The translations under genes were made by a program, and so were the position numbers. A DNA stretch of 64,000 bases from the NCBI GenBank assembly GCA_051647535.1, contig JBOFEA010000004.1:402244-466243 (forward strand), read 5' to 3'. A model generated the notes under the pieces. It saw only the letters and a list, made by a program, of their open reading frames with translations. It did not search any database and was not told the origin of the DNA. Of this stretch, positions 16,456 through 23,717 are shown piece after piece (position 1 is the first letter of the stretch; each line of letters begins with the position of its first letter). This stretch comes from Brevinema_A sp051647535. Its GTDB lineage: Bacteria > Spirochaetota > Brevinematia > Brevinematales > Brevinemataceae.

Positions 16456-17289
16456 ATGGGTATTAAAAGATTTAAACCAACGACCCCGGGACTTCGCCAT
16501 AGAGTATCCTTTGATTATACTGAAATCACTAAAACCAAACCTGAAAAATCATTAATTACAATGACTTTGAAAGGTAAAGGAAATGGACGTAATAATCAGG
16601 GACGTGTGACAGTTCGTCATCGAGGCGGCGGTAACAAACAATTATATCGAACCATTGATTTTAGAAGAAATAAATGGGATATAGAAGCAAAAGTCGTTTC
16701 TATAGAGTACGATCCAAATCGTAGTGCACGTATTGCGTTGCTTCATTACGCTGATGGTGAAAAAGCTTATATTCTTGCTCCTAATGGATTGAAAGTTGGT
16801 GATAAAGTGATGTCTTCATTAAAAACACCTATTCAACCCGGAAACGCTATGCCTTTAGAAAACATTCCTGTTGGTACCGTTGTTCATAATATTGAATTAA
16901 AACCTGGAAAAGGCGGTCAAATGGCCAGATCTGCAGGTGTTAGTGCAAAACTTGATGGTAAAGAAAATGGATATGCATTTTTAAGTCTGCCTTCAGGTGA
17001 AATTAGAATGGTTCTTTTGCGTTGTATGGCTACCATTGGTGAAGTTGGAAATGCAGAGCGTGTAAATATTGTTTATGGCAGTGCTGGTGCTAAGCGTCAT
17101 TTAGGATGGCGTCCTACTGTTCGTGGTGTGGCAATGAATGCTCATGATCACCCTCATGGAGGAGGACGTGGCAGACAAAAAGGTTATAAAAAACCAACCT
17201 CTCCTACAGGGGTGCCTTCAAAAGGATATCGTACTCGGCATAAAAATAAAACTTCTGATCGCTATATTGTTGCGAAAAGAAAGAGATAA
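16456..17289 (+). CDS. rplB: 50S ribosomal protein L2
   Basis: L2 is a universally conserved protein needed for subunit association and peptidyl transfer. I start it at ATG 16456 (MGIKRFKPTTPGLRH), 6 nt after GAGG; the in-frame TTG at 16450 overlaps that site. The 277 residues include GRNNQGRVTVRHRGGGNKQ, the SLPSGEIRMVLL segment, and the C-terminal GVAMNAHDHPHGGGRGRQKG that contains the peptidyl transferase-associated His. It precedes rpsS by 14 nt. Confidence 0.97.
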   Translation: MGIKRFKPTTPGLRHRVSFDYTEITKTKPEKSLITMTLKGKGNGRNNQGRVTVRHRGGGNKQLYRTIDFRRNKWDIEAKVVSIEYDPNRSARIALLHYADGEKAYILAPNGLKVGDKVMSSLKTPIQPGNAMPLENIPVGTVVHNIELKPGKGGQMARSAGVSAKLDGKENGYAFLSLPSGEIRMVLLRCMATIGEVGNAERVNIVYGSAGAKRHLGWRPTVRGVAMNAHDHPHGGGRGRQKGYKKPTSPTGVPSKGYRTRHKNKTSDRYIVAKRKR

Positions 17290-17303
17290 ATTGGAGAAGG
17301 TAA

Positions 17304-17591
17304 ATGGCACGTTCTATTAAAAAAGGACCATATATAGATGCTTCTTTATACAAAAAAGTAGCTTCTGCTCAACAAACAATTGCATCCGGTAATCCAAAAC
17401 CTATTAAAACCTGGTCAAGACGATCTACTATTCTTCCTGAAATGATAGGCTTGACATTTCAAGTACATAATGGTAAAATATTTATACCAGTTTATGTAAA
17501 TGAAAATATGGTAGGTCATAAATTAGGTGAATTTTCACCTACCCGTGTGTTTAAAGGACATGCCGGTTCTAAAAAAGCAGGTAAAAAATAA
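17304..17591 (+). CDS. rpsS: 30S ribosomal protein S19
   Basis: S19 is a 30S head protein that forms a bridge with the 50S. The 95 residues begin MARSIKKGPYIDASLYKKV and contain TWSRRSTILPEMIGLTFQVH, GHKLGEFSPTRVFKGHAG, all characteristic. A TTGGAGAAGG ribosome-binding site precedes the ATG. It pairs with rplV 14 nt downstream, in the conserved rplB-rpsS-rplV-rpsC order. Confidence 0.96.
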   Translation: MARSIKKGPYIDASLYKKVASAQQTIASGNPKPIKTWSRRSTILPEMIGLTFQVHNGKIFIPVYVNENMVGHKLGEFSPTRVFKGHAGSKKAGKK

Positions 17592-17605
17592 GCAAGGAGT
17601 TTTTC

Positions 17606-17953
17606 ATGAATAATGCTGTTGCGGTAGCTAAGGCAAAATCTTTAAGAATTTCTTCTATGAAACTCCGTAAAATTGCACGTCTTATTAAAGACAAACAAGC
17701 AGATGATGCACTCGCAATGTTAAATCATATGCCTCAAAAGGCTGCTAAAATGATTTATAAAGTTTTACATGCTGCAAAAGCTAACTATCTTCATAAAAAT
17801 CCAAACGGATTGACAGATGCATTAAGTGTTTCCACTATTTTTGTGAATGAAGGAACAGCTTTTGCCCGCTTTAAACCTCGAGCTCGTGGTAGAGCGGATC
17901 GTATGTATCGCCCTACTGCACATCTTACTTTGTATTTGGGCAATAAGGAGTAA
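17606..17953 (+). CDS. rplV: 50S ribosomal protein L22
   Basis: L22 lines the exit tunnel with a long beta hairpin that also affects macrolide sensitivity. The 115-residue product shows SLRISSMKLRKIARLIKDKQ, the MPQKAAKMIYKVLHAAKANY helix and the tunnel loop FARFKPRARGRADRMYRPTA. The ATG follows CAAGGAG. No insertion or deletion of the loop is visible. The stop is 2 nt before rpsC. Confidence 0.96.
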   Translation: MNNAVAVAKAKSLRISSMKLRKIARLIKDKQADDALAMLNHMPQKAAKMIYKVLHAAKANYLHKNPNGLTDALSVSTIFVNEGTAFARFKPRARGRADRMYRPTAHLTLYLGNKE

Positions 17954-17955
17954 TC

Positions 17956-18570
17956 ATGGGACAAAAGGTTCATCCTATTGGATATCGTATAGGAGTTAGT
18001 AAATTTTGGGAATCTGCTTGGTTTTCTGAAAAGAATTTCCCTCAATTATTATTAGAAGATTATAAAATTAGAACTCTTCTTAATAAAGAATATAAAAGAG
18101 CATTTTTATCTAAAATCGAAATTGCACGTTTTCCAGGATTAGTAAATATTACTATTTCTGCTGGTAAACCTGGTATTTTGATTGGACGTAAAGGTGCGGA
18201 GATTGACGTTATTGCCGCTAAACTATCTAAATTAATTGACGGTAAAAAAGTTTCTCTTTCTATTAAAGAGTTGAAGCAGACAGAGCTGGATGCTGCTATT
18301 ATAGGAGCTGATATTGCTTCTCAAATAGAACATCGTATCTCTTATAAAAGAGCAATCAAACAAGCTATCAGAAATGCTATGCGTGCTGGTGCTCAAGGTA
18401 TTAAAATCCGTATTTCAGGCCGTTTGAATAACGCTGAAATTGCACGAAGTGAAGAATTTAAAGAAGGTCGAATGTCTTTAAACACTTTAAATGCTGATAT
18501 TGATTACCGTTTGACAGAAGCTTTAACTCAAATGGGAATTATAGGGATTAAAGTTTGGCTTGCAAAATAA
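17956..18570 (+). CDS. rpsC: 30S ribosomal protein S3
   Basis: S3 lies at the mRNA entry channel and has helicase-like activity there. The N-terminal MGQKVHPIGYRIGVSKFW and the KH domain (GKPGILIGRKGAEIDVIAAK) are clear, followed by the C-terminal RISGRLNNAEIARSEEFKEG segment. At 204 residues it is shorter than E. coli S3 (233): it ends at GIKVWLAK and lacks the charged C-terminal tail. The start is well supported by GGAG 5-6 nt upstream inside the end of rplV. Confidence 0.96.
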   Translation: MGQKVHPIGYRIGVSKFWESAWFSEKNFPQLLLEDYKIRTLLNKEYKRAFLSKIEIARFPGLVNITISAGKPGILIGRKGAEIDVIAAKLSKLIDGKKVSLSIKELKQTELDAAIIGADIASQIEHRISYKRAIKQAIRNAMRAGAQGIKIRISGRLNNAEIARSEEFKEGRMSLNTLNADIDYRLTEALTQMGIIGIKVWLAK

Positions 18571-18579
18571 TTAATTAAT

Positions 18580-18607
18580 AAAGTATGAAATTTCATTTTT
18601 ATACTTT
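18580..18607 (+). promoter_or_regulatory. Hairpin between rpsC and rplP
   Basis: AAAGTATGAAA (18580-18590), loop TTTCAT, TTTTATACTTT (18597-18607) make an 11-bp stem with one G-U pair in the 69-nt gap. The sequence after it is A-rich, not a T-run, so it is unlikely to terminate forward transcription. A processing or translational role is possible. Confidence 0.45.
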
Positions 18608-18639
18608 AATAAAAAAAATAAACCGAGGAGAACTCTCCC

Positions 18640-19056
18640 ATGTTGATGCCGTCCAAGGTGAAATACAGAAAACAACATAGACCTAAAATTAATAATTCTC
18701 CAACTCACGATGGAGATATGGTTTCTTTTGGGGATTATGGAATGGTTGCTTTAGAAGCAGCTTGGATTTCTAATCGACAAATTGAATCTGCACGTATTGC
18801 AGTCAATAGGTACTTGAAAAGAGGTGCCAAAGTGTGGATTAGAATTTTTCCTGATCGACCTTATACCAGTAAAGGTGAAGGGGTTCGTATGGGTAAAGGA
18901 AAAGGATCACCTGATGGTTGGGTAGCCCCTGTTCGTCCTGGAAAAGTAATGTTTGAAGTTACGGGTGTTGATGAAGCTAAGGCTAAAGAAGCATTCAGAC
19001 TTGCAGGACATAAACTTCCTATCAAGGTGAAATTTGTCAAGAGAATCGAGGGATAA
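18640..19056 (+). CDS. rplP: 50S ribosomal protein L16
   Basis: L16 helps position A-site tRNA on the 50S subunit. The start ATG at 18640 gives MLMPSKVKYRKQHRPKI, matching the family N terminus, 9 nt after GAGGAG. Conserved segments are FGDYGMVALEAAWISNRQIE, the VWIRIFPDRPYTSKGEGVRM arm and GKGKGSPDGWVAPVRPGKVM. The 138 residues equal the normal length. The arginine and methionine of the GVRMGKGKGSP stretch match the sites modified by RlmA/YcfD-type enzymes in other bacteria only in general position. Confidence 0.96.
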   Translation: MLMPSKVKYRKQHRPKINNSPTHDGDMVSFGDYGMVALEAAWISNRQIESARIAVNRYLKRGAKVWIRIFPDRPYTSKGEGVRMGKGKGSPDGWVAPVRPGKVMFEVTGVDEAKAKEAFRLAGHKLPIKVKFVKRIEG

Positions 19057-19057
19057 T

Positions 19058-19261
19058 ATGAATAAAATTCAACAACTTCGTTCCTTGTCAGATGCAGAAC
19101 TTGTTTCAATGAGAAAAGATCTGCAGGACAAAATTATGCAAATTCGTTTTCGAAGCAAAATCGAACCTCCTAAAGATATTACTCAGGTTCGAAAAATGAA
19201 GCGAACTATTGCACGTATTAATACTTTGATCCGTCAAGCGGAACTCAAAGAAATACAATAG
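19058..19261 (+). CDS. rpmC: 50S ribosomal protein L29
   Basis: L29 is a small two-helix protein near the tunnel exit. The chosen start is ATG 19058 (MNKIQQLRSLSDAELVSMRK), preceded by GAGGGATAAT; an upstream in-frame start would lie within rplP. The 67 residues contain KDLQDKIMQIRFRSKIEPP and the family signature around ITQVRKMKRTIARINTL. The usual rplP-rpmC-rpsQ order is kept, with one base between the rplP stop and this ATG. Confidence 0.94.
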   Translation: MNKIQQLRSLSDAELVSMRKDLQDKIMQIRFRSKIEPPKDITQVRKMKRTIARINTLIRQAELKEIQ

Positions 19262-19282
19262 TAAAATCGCAAGGAAAGCAAA

Positions 19283-19534
19283 ATGACAAAGCAAAAAACT
19301 TTTACAGGGATTGTTGCTAGTGATAAAATGAATAAATCACGAACAATTGTCATTACCACTCGTGAAAAGCATCCTTTATATGCAAAGTATGTTCCTAAAC
19401 GAAAAAAAATAATGGTACATGATGAAAACAATACTTCTGTTCTAGGCGATAAAGTGTTGATAGGTGAATCTACTCCTTTCAGCAAATGTAAACGCTGGGT
19501 TCTTCTTGAAGTCTTGGAAAAACATCAGGACTGA
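19283..19534 (+). CDS. rpsQ: 30S ribosomal protein S17
   Basis: S17 is an OB-fold primary-binding protein of the 30S body. The 83 residues begin MTKQKTFTGIVASDKMNKSR, followed by TIVITTREKHPLYAKYV and the KKIMVHDENNTSVLGDKVLI motif close to the family signature GD.V.I.E.RP.SK.K.W. The C terminus reads PFSKCKRWVLLEVLEK. The ATG follows CAAGGAAAG. Order and spacing are standard. Confidence 0.95.
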   Translation: MTKQKTFTGIVASDKMNKSRTIVITTREKHPLYAKYVPKRKKIMVHDENNTSVLGDKVLIGESTPFSKCKRWVLLEVLEKHQD

Positions 19535-19553
19535 GGACAGGAGGAATTAATTT

Positions 19554-19922
19554 ATGATAATGCTTGGTACAAGATTAGATATTGCAGATAATAGTGGTGC
19601 TAAAATTATTGAATGTATCCATGTTGTCGGTAGTACTCGTCGCAGATATGCATCTGTTGGTGATGTAATTGTTGCTGCTGTAAAAAGCGCGACACCAAAT
19701 GCTCCTATTAAAAAGGGAGATGTTGTTCGAGCTGTTGTAGTTCGTACAAAAAAAGAAATAAACCGTACTGATGGTTCTTCTATTCGCTTTGATCGTAATT
19801 CGGCGGTTATCGTGAATAAGAAAAATGAACCCAGCGGAACTCGTATTTTTGGGCCCGTTGGACGAGAGCTGAGAGAAAAAGATTTTATGAAAATCGTCTC
19901 TTTAGCTCCCGAAGTATTTTAG
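19554..19922 (+). CDS. rplN: 50S ribosomal protein L14
   Basis: L14 forms an intersubunit bridge and is a binding site for silencing factor RsfS. The 122-residue protein starts MIMLGTRLDIADNSGAKIIE, the usual N terminus; the second ATG at 19560 would remove the first two residues. The ribosome-binding site CAGGAGG is 10 nt upstream. The RRYASVGDVIVAAVKSATPN and IRFDRNSAVIVNKKNEPSGT segments are characteristic, as is GPVGRELREKDFMKIVSLAP. Confidence 0.96.
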   Translation: MIMLGTRLDIADNSGAKIIECIHVVGSTRRRYASVGDVIVAAVKSATPNAPIKKGDVVRAVVVRTKKEINRTDGSSIRFDRNSAVIVNKKNEPSGTRIFGPVGRELREKDFMKIVSLAPEVF

Positions 19923-19935
19923 AGTGGAGGATGCC

Positions 19936-20250
19936 GTGAAGATTAAAAAAAATGACGAAGTCATTATAATTTCCGGTAGAGATAAAGGTAGAAGAGGTCA
20001 AATCTTCCAAGTCTTTCCTGCCAAAAACACTGTACTGGTCCGCGGGATTAATATTCTGAAAAAGACAGTAAAAAAAAGCCAAGAGTATCCTAATGGAACT
20101 ATTCTTGAAAAAGAAGCACCAATTCATATTTCTAATATTATGCTCTTTTGTCCTAAAAATAATAAAGGTGTTCGTGTAGAATACGTTATTGATGAAAAAG
20201 GTAATAAAAGAAGAAAAGCAAAAGGTGTGGATTATTTTTTTGATAATTAA
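19936..20250 (+). CDS. rplX: 50S ribosomal protein L24
   Basis: L24 is one of the assembly initiator proteins of the 50S subunit. I choose the GTG at 19936, giving MKIKKNDEVIIISGRDKGRR (KOW motif), because GTGGAGG lies 5 nt before it; the in-frame GTG at 19924 is itself part of that ribosome-binding site, and the ATG at 19931 is out of frame and stops at once. The 104-residue length is usual. The KPSQEYP-like stretch KKSQEYPNGTILEKEAPIH and the C-terminal KGNKRRKAKGVDYF region are typical. Confidence 0.94.
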   Translation: MKIKKNDEVIIISGRDKGRRGQIFQVFPAKNTVLVRGINILKKTVKKSQEYPNGTILEKEAPIHISNIMLFCPKNNKGVRVEYVIDEKGNKRRKAKGVDYFFDN

Positions 20251-20261
20251 GAGGCTGAATA

Positions 20262-20954
20262 ATGGCTGAAAAAAAGACTAAAACAGCAGAAGCTGGTGCA
20301 CCTGAAAAAATAGTAGAAAAAAAACCTGCTAAATCAACTGCATCTAAACCAGCTGTAAAAAAAGAAAAAGCAACTGAATCTTCTGCAAAAGTTTCTAAAT
20401 CTAACGGATATCAATCTCGTTTTAAAGTGCATTTTGAAAAAGAAGTTAAGCCAATGCTTCTAAAAGAATTTGCTTATAAATCTGTAATGGCAATTCCTAC
20501 TATCGAAAAGATCGTTGTAAATATGGGTGTTGGTGAAGCTATATCTGATAAAAATGTAGCTGATGCTGCAGTAAATGATCTTTCTTTGTTATCTGGTCAA
20601 AAAGCTATGAAAACTTTTGCTCGTAAATCTGTTTCTAACTTTAAATTGCGAGAAGGTATGGCTATTGGTGCTAAAGTGACTCTCCGAAAAGATCGAATGT
20701 TTGACTTTTTAGATAAATTAATTTCTATTGCTCTTCCAAGGGTTAGAGATTTTAGAGGAGTAAAGGCTTCTGGATTTGATGGAAGAGGAAACTTTTCTTT
20801 CGGAATTTCTGAACAAATTATCTTTCCTGAGATTAATTATGATAAAATTGACAGAGTTCGTGGAATGGATATCACTATCGTTACAACAGCAAAAACTGAT
20901 CAGGAAGCCAAAAGTTTATTAACTTCTTTCGGTTTTCCTTTCAAGCATAAGTAG
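20262..20954 (+). CDS. rplE: 50S ribosomal protein L5 with a Lys/Ala-rich N-terminal extension
   Basis: L5 binds 5S rRNA and contacts S13 across the subunit interface. The canonical L5 part starts near residue 48 and contains SVMAIPTIEKIVVNMGVGEA, GQKAMKTFARKSVSNFKLRE, LPRVRDFRGVKASGFDGRGN and the C-terminal GMDITIVTTAKTDQEAK. It is preceded by about 47 extra residues rich in Lys, Ala, Glu and Ser, so the 230-residue product exceeds the usual ~180. The ATG at 20262 has an AAGAGG site, and no other well-placed start exists before the L5 core. The extension is probably disordered; its role is unknown. Confidence 0.93.
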   Translation: MAEKKTKTAEAGAPEKIVEKKPAKSTASKPAVKKEKATESSAKVSKSNGYQSRFKVHFEKEVKPMLLKEFAYKSVMAIPTIEKIVVNMGVGEAISDKNVADAAVNDLSLLSGQKAMKTFARKSVSNFKLREGMAIGAKVTLRKDRMFDFLDKLISIALPRVRDFRGVKASGFDGRGNFSFGISEQIIFPEINYDKIDRVRGMDITIVTTAKTDQEAKSLLTSFGFPFKHK

Positions 20955-20968
20955 TAGGAGAGTATCTT

Positions 20969-21154
20969 ATGGCAAAACAATCTATGATTCAACGCTGGAA
21001 AAAAACTCCTAAATTTAGTGCGAGAGCTTATAATCGCTGTAATGTTTGCGGTCGTCCCAGATCTTATATGAGAGATTTTGGTGTTTGTCGCTTGTGTTTC
21101 AGAAAATTTGCTTCTCAAGGTTTAATACCTGGTGTTACGAAATCTTCTTGGTAA
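20969..21154 (+). CDS. rpsN: 30S ribosomal protein S14, zinc-binding type
   Basis: S14 belongs to the 30S head. This 61-residue form is the short zinc-ribbon type: CNVCG and CRLC supply the four cysteines of the ribbon, followed by FRKFASQGLIPGVTKSSW. The N terminus MAKQSMIQRWKKTPKFSARA is typical. It lies in the normal spc position between rplE and rpsH. The long zinc-free S14 version is not in the window. Confidence 0.96.
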   Translation: MAKQSMIQRWKKTPKFSARAYNRCNVCGRPRSYMRDFGVCRLCFRKFASQGLIPGVTKSSW

Positions 21155-21230
21155 AATTTATATTTTTGTCTTAAGTAATAAAATATAGTATTTTGCAATT
21201 ATAAAAAATTATAACATGGCGAGGAATCCT

Positions 21231-21611
21231 ATGGATATTATCGCAGATAGCTTAACTAAAATAAGAAATGCAACTATGCGTGGTTTTTCTAAAACATCTG
21301 TTCGAAAAACTAAACTTATGGAAGAGCTTCTAAAAATAATGAAACGTGAAGGGTTTATTGAAAATTATAAAGATGGTTTTCAACCTTTTACATTAGATGT
21401 TCAATTAAAGTATATTAATGGTAAATCTGTAATTGATGACTTAAAAAGAGTAAGTAAACTTTCTCGTCGAGTATATGTTGGGAAAGATTTTATTCCTAGA
21501 GTTTATAACAATTATGGAATTGCAATTTTAACTACCTCTAAAGGGGTAATTACAGATAAAGAAGCTCGTTCTCTCGGCATAGGCGGAGAAGTGCTTTGTT
21601 ATATTTGGTAG
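21231..21611 (+). CDS. rpsH: 30S ribosomal protein S8
   Basis: S8 is a primary 16S-binding protein and in E. coli the repressor of the spc operon. I choose ATG 21231 (MDIIADSLTKIRNATMRGFS): GAGGA lies 5 nt upstream of it, whereas the in-frame ATG at 21216 has no ribosome-binding site and contains this one. The 126-residue protein shows the KTKLMEELLKIMKREGFIEN block and the C-terminal GVITDKEARSLGIGGEVLCY signature. Confidence 0.95.
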   Translation: MDIIADSLTKIRNATMRGFSKTSVRKTKLMEELLKIMKREGFIENYKDGFQPFTLDVQLKYINGKSVIDDLKRVSKLSRRVYVGKDFIPRVYNNYGIAILTTSKGVITDKEARSLGIGGEVLCYIW

Positions 21612-21620
21612 GAGAGTTTT

Positions 21621-22166
21621 ATGTCTCGGTTGGCAAAAAAATCTCTGCCCATTCCTAATGGTGCTTCTGTTAAAATAGAAAACGGAGTTGTTGTTTTTAA
21701 CGGTACTCTAGGTTCTATTTCTCAAGACTTTGATCAAAATTTGATTACTCCTGTTGTAGATGATGCTGGTGTGCTAGTAAAACGAAATAATGATTCTAAA
21801 GAAGCTAGAGCAAAACAAGGATTATATTGGGTTCTATTTAAAAATCATTTAGCAGGCGTATCTCAAGGTTTTGAAAAACAACTTGAAATTCAGGGTGTTG
21901 GTTATCGTTGGGAAGTCAAAGGGCAGAATTTACATTGTTTGGTTGGATTTTCGCATCCTGTCATTTTTGAAGCGACACAAGATGTTAAATTGGAACAGCC
22001 TTCACCTAATATTATTGTAGTCAAGGGAATCAATAAACAAATTGTTGGTCAAGTTGCTGCAAATATTAGATTTATTAAAAAACCAGAACCTTACAAAGGC
22101 AAAGGCATTCGCTATGTTGGCGAAGTTGTCCGCCTCAAAGAAGGAAAAGGTTCCGGTAAAAAATAG
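21621..22166 (+). CDS. rplF: 50S ribosomal protein L6
   Basis: L6 lies near the sarcin-ricin loop and contacts translation factors. The 181 residues begin MSRLAKKSLPIPNGASVKIE. The second repeat holds LEIQGVGYRWEVKGQNLHCL, VGFSHPVIFEATQDVKL and the C-terminal signature PEPYKGKGIRYVGEVVRLKE. GGAGAG precedes the ATG. Position between rpsH and rplR is standard. Confidence 0.96.
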   Translation: MSRLAKKSLPIPNGASVKIENGVVVFNGTLGSISQDFDQNLITPVVDDAGVLVKRNNDSKEARAKQGLYWVLFKNHLAGVSQGFEKQLEIQGVGYRWEVKGQNLHCLVGFSHPVIFEATQDVKLEQPSPNIIVVKGINKQIVGQVAANIRFIKKPEPYKGKGIRYVGEVVRLKEGKGSGKK

Positions 22167-22182
22167 GTTTGTTCTTTTAGAA

Positions 22183-22208
22183 TATGGTATAATTACTTGT
22201 AAAGTAAT
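22183..22208 (+). promoter_or_regulatory. Extended -10 element and hairpin upstream of rplR
   Basis: TATGGTATAAT (22183-22193) fits the extended -10 consensus TRTGNTATAAT in the 76-nt rplF-rplR gap, and could start an internal transcript. It overlaps ATTACTT (22192-22198), loop GTA, AAGTAAT (22202-22208), a perfect 7-bp hairpin. No -35 box is convincing. The internal promoter is plausible but unproven. Confidence 0.45.
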
Positions 22209-22242
22209 GTTTAGAGGGATTATATCATTAAAGGAGTTTTGG

Positions 22243-22608
22243 ATGATAGATGTTATCACTAAAAAAACAAAACGGTATTATAAACGTAAATTAAGAAGTA
22301 GAAAAAATCTTCGTGTTTCTTCCGAACGTCCTCGATTGACTGTTTTCCGTTCTTCTAAGTATTTGTATGCACAAGTTTTTGATATTTCTAATAAAGTTTT
22401 AGTATCTTATTCTTCCATTTCCAAGGACTTGGGGCAGAAAAGATTAGGTAATAATATTGAATCTGCAACAATTATTGGTACAAAAATTGGTGAAAAGTTG
22501 AAACAGTTAAATATAACAAAGGTCGTTTTTGACCGTAACGGTTATCTGTATCATGGAAAAGTAAAAGCTATTGCTGATGCTTGCCGTGCTGCAGGAATCG
22601 AATTCTAA
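22243..22608 (+). CDS. rplR: 50S ribosomal protein L18
   Basis: L18 carries 5S rRNA to the 50S subunit. The ATG 22243 (MIDVITKKTKRYYKRKLRSR) follows AAGGAG by 6 nt; the open frame extends upstream into rplF but that part is not L18-like. The 121-residue protein includes RSRKNLRVSSERPRLTVFRS, YLYAQVFDISNKVLVSYSSI and FDRNGYLYHGKVKAIADACR with the C-terminal AAGIEF. Gap and start support a slightly separated translation unit. Confidence 0.95.
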   Translation: MIDVITKKTKRYYKRKLRSRKNLRVSSERPRLTVFRSSKYLYAQVFDISNKVLVSYSSISKDLGQKRLGNNIESATIIGTKIGEKLKQLNITKVVFDRNGYLYHGKVKAIADACRAAGIEF

Positions 22609-22623
22609 AGCTAAGGATTGACT

Positions 22624-23220
22624 ATGGCTGAGAATAGCGCTCAACAAAAAGAGCATAATGAACGTGCACCTCGTGCAGAAAGAAAAAATAATAAGAAAGA
22701 TAATTTCAAAAAAGATCGTCGCGACAAAACAGAAGTTGCATCCGAATGGGAAGAAAAAGTTGTTAGTCTCAGAAGAGCTACAAAAGTAATTTCAGGTGGA
22801 CGTCGATTCCGTTTTAATGCTATGGTAGTGGTCGGAAACAAAAAAGGAAAAGTAGGCTTAGGATATGGAAAAGCTAATGAACTTGCTGATGCTATTAAAA
22901 AAGCTAAAGATAAAGCAATTTCAAATGCTGTTTCTATTTGCTTAAAAGGGTCTACAATTCCACATGAAATATTAGGCGAGTATAAAGCTTCTCGTATCCT
23001 TATGAAACCTGCAACTAAAGGAACAGGTGTTATTGCGGGAGGAGCTGTACGTCCTGTCTTGGAAGTACTTGGAGTGCATGATATTTTAACAAAATCTCTT
23101 CGTTCTTCTAATCCTATTAATTTGATCAAAGCAACTTTTAATGGATTAACTCGACTGTATAATGTGGAAGATATTGCTGCAAAACGCGGTAAAACTGTTT
23201 CCGAATTGTTTGGAAAATAA
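22624..23220 (+). CDS. rpsE: 30S ribosomal protein S5 with charged N-terminal extension
   Basis: S5 helps decoding fidelity and mRNA unwinding. The ATG 22624 (MAENSAQQKEHNERAPRAER) lies 7 nt after AAGGA; an in-frame TTG at 22618 overlaps that site. A hydrophilic stretch of about 40 residues precedes the S5 domain (WEEKVVSLRRATKVISGGRR, NAMVVVGNKKGKVGLGYGKA). GEYKASRILMKPATKGTGVI and GVHDILTKSLRSSNPINLIK follow. The 198-residue length exceeds E. coli S5 (167) by the N-terminal extension. rpmD should follow but is absent. Confidence 0.95.
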   Translation: MAENSAQQKEHNERAPRAERKNNKKDNFKKDRRDKTEVASEWEEKVVSLRRATKVISGGRRFRFNAMVVVGNKKGKVGLGYGKANELADAIKKAKDKAISNAVSICLKGSTIPHEILGEYKASRILMKPATKGTGVIAGGAVRPVLEVLGVHDILTKSLRSSNPINLIKATFNGLTRLYNVEDIAAKRGKTVSELFGK

Positions 23221-23232
23221 AAGGAGCTGTTT

Positions 23233-23691
23233 ATGGGTCATTTTGAATTAAAACCTAATTTAGGTGCTTCTAAAAATCGTAAACGTGTTGGACGCGGAAC
23301 CGGAAACGGTACAGGTAAAACTTGTGGAAAAGGTCATAAAGGACAAAAAGCTCGTTCTGGTGGAGGAGTACCTTTGTATTTTGAAGGTGGTCAAATGCCT
23401 TTGTATCGCCGTATTCCTAAACGTGGATTTAAAAATATTTTTAAAGTTACTAATAATGTGATTAATTTGGAAAGTTTGAATATTTTTTCTGATGGAACTG
23501 AAGTCACATTAGATCTTCTTGTAAAAGAAGGCTTGGTTAAGAAAAGTAATAATCCGGTTAAAATTCTTGCTAGAGGATTCGGAAATACTTCTTTTACTGC
23601 AAAAAATTTGAAAATATCTGCTCATAAAGTTTCTAAACAAGCAAAAAGCATACTTGATCAATCCGGGTCTACAATAGTTGCTCCTGTATAA
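23233..23691 (+). CDS. rplO: 50S ribosomal protein L15
   Basis: L15 is a late assembly protein of the 50S subunit. The 152-residue product begins MGHFELKPNLGASKNRKRVG, with the glycine-rich basic tail GRGTGNGTGKTCGKGHKGQK and the GGGVPLYFEGGQMPLYRRIP stretch. The C terminus shows KILARGFGNTSFTAKNLKIS. It follows rpsE by 12 nt, directly where rpmD would be expected, and precedes secY by 26 nt. Confidence 0.95.
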   Translation: MGHFELKPNLGASKNRKRVGRGTGNGTGKTCGKGHKGQKARSGGGVPLYFEGGQMPLYRRIPKRGFKNIFKVTNNVINLESLNIFSDGTEVTLDLLVKEGLVKKSNNPVKILARGFGNTSFTAKNLKISAHKVSKQAKSILDQSGSTIVAPV

Positions 23692-23717
23692 GGTATTTGA
23701 AAATAAGAGGGTGAAAT

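Noticed and set aside
22042..22242. Upstream extension of the L18 reading frame into rplF
   Set aside because: It overlaps L6 in another frame and has no L18 similarity; the good ribosome-binding site points to 22243.
22641..23129. 162-codon - strand frame opposite rpsE
   Set aside because: Full overlap with S5, whose protein motifs are certain; no start signal and no independent similarity.
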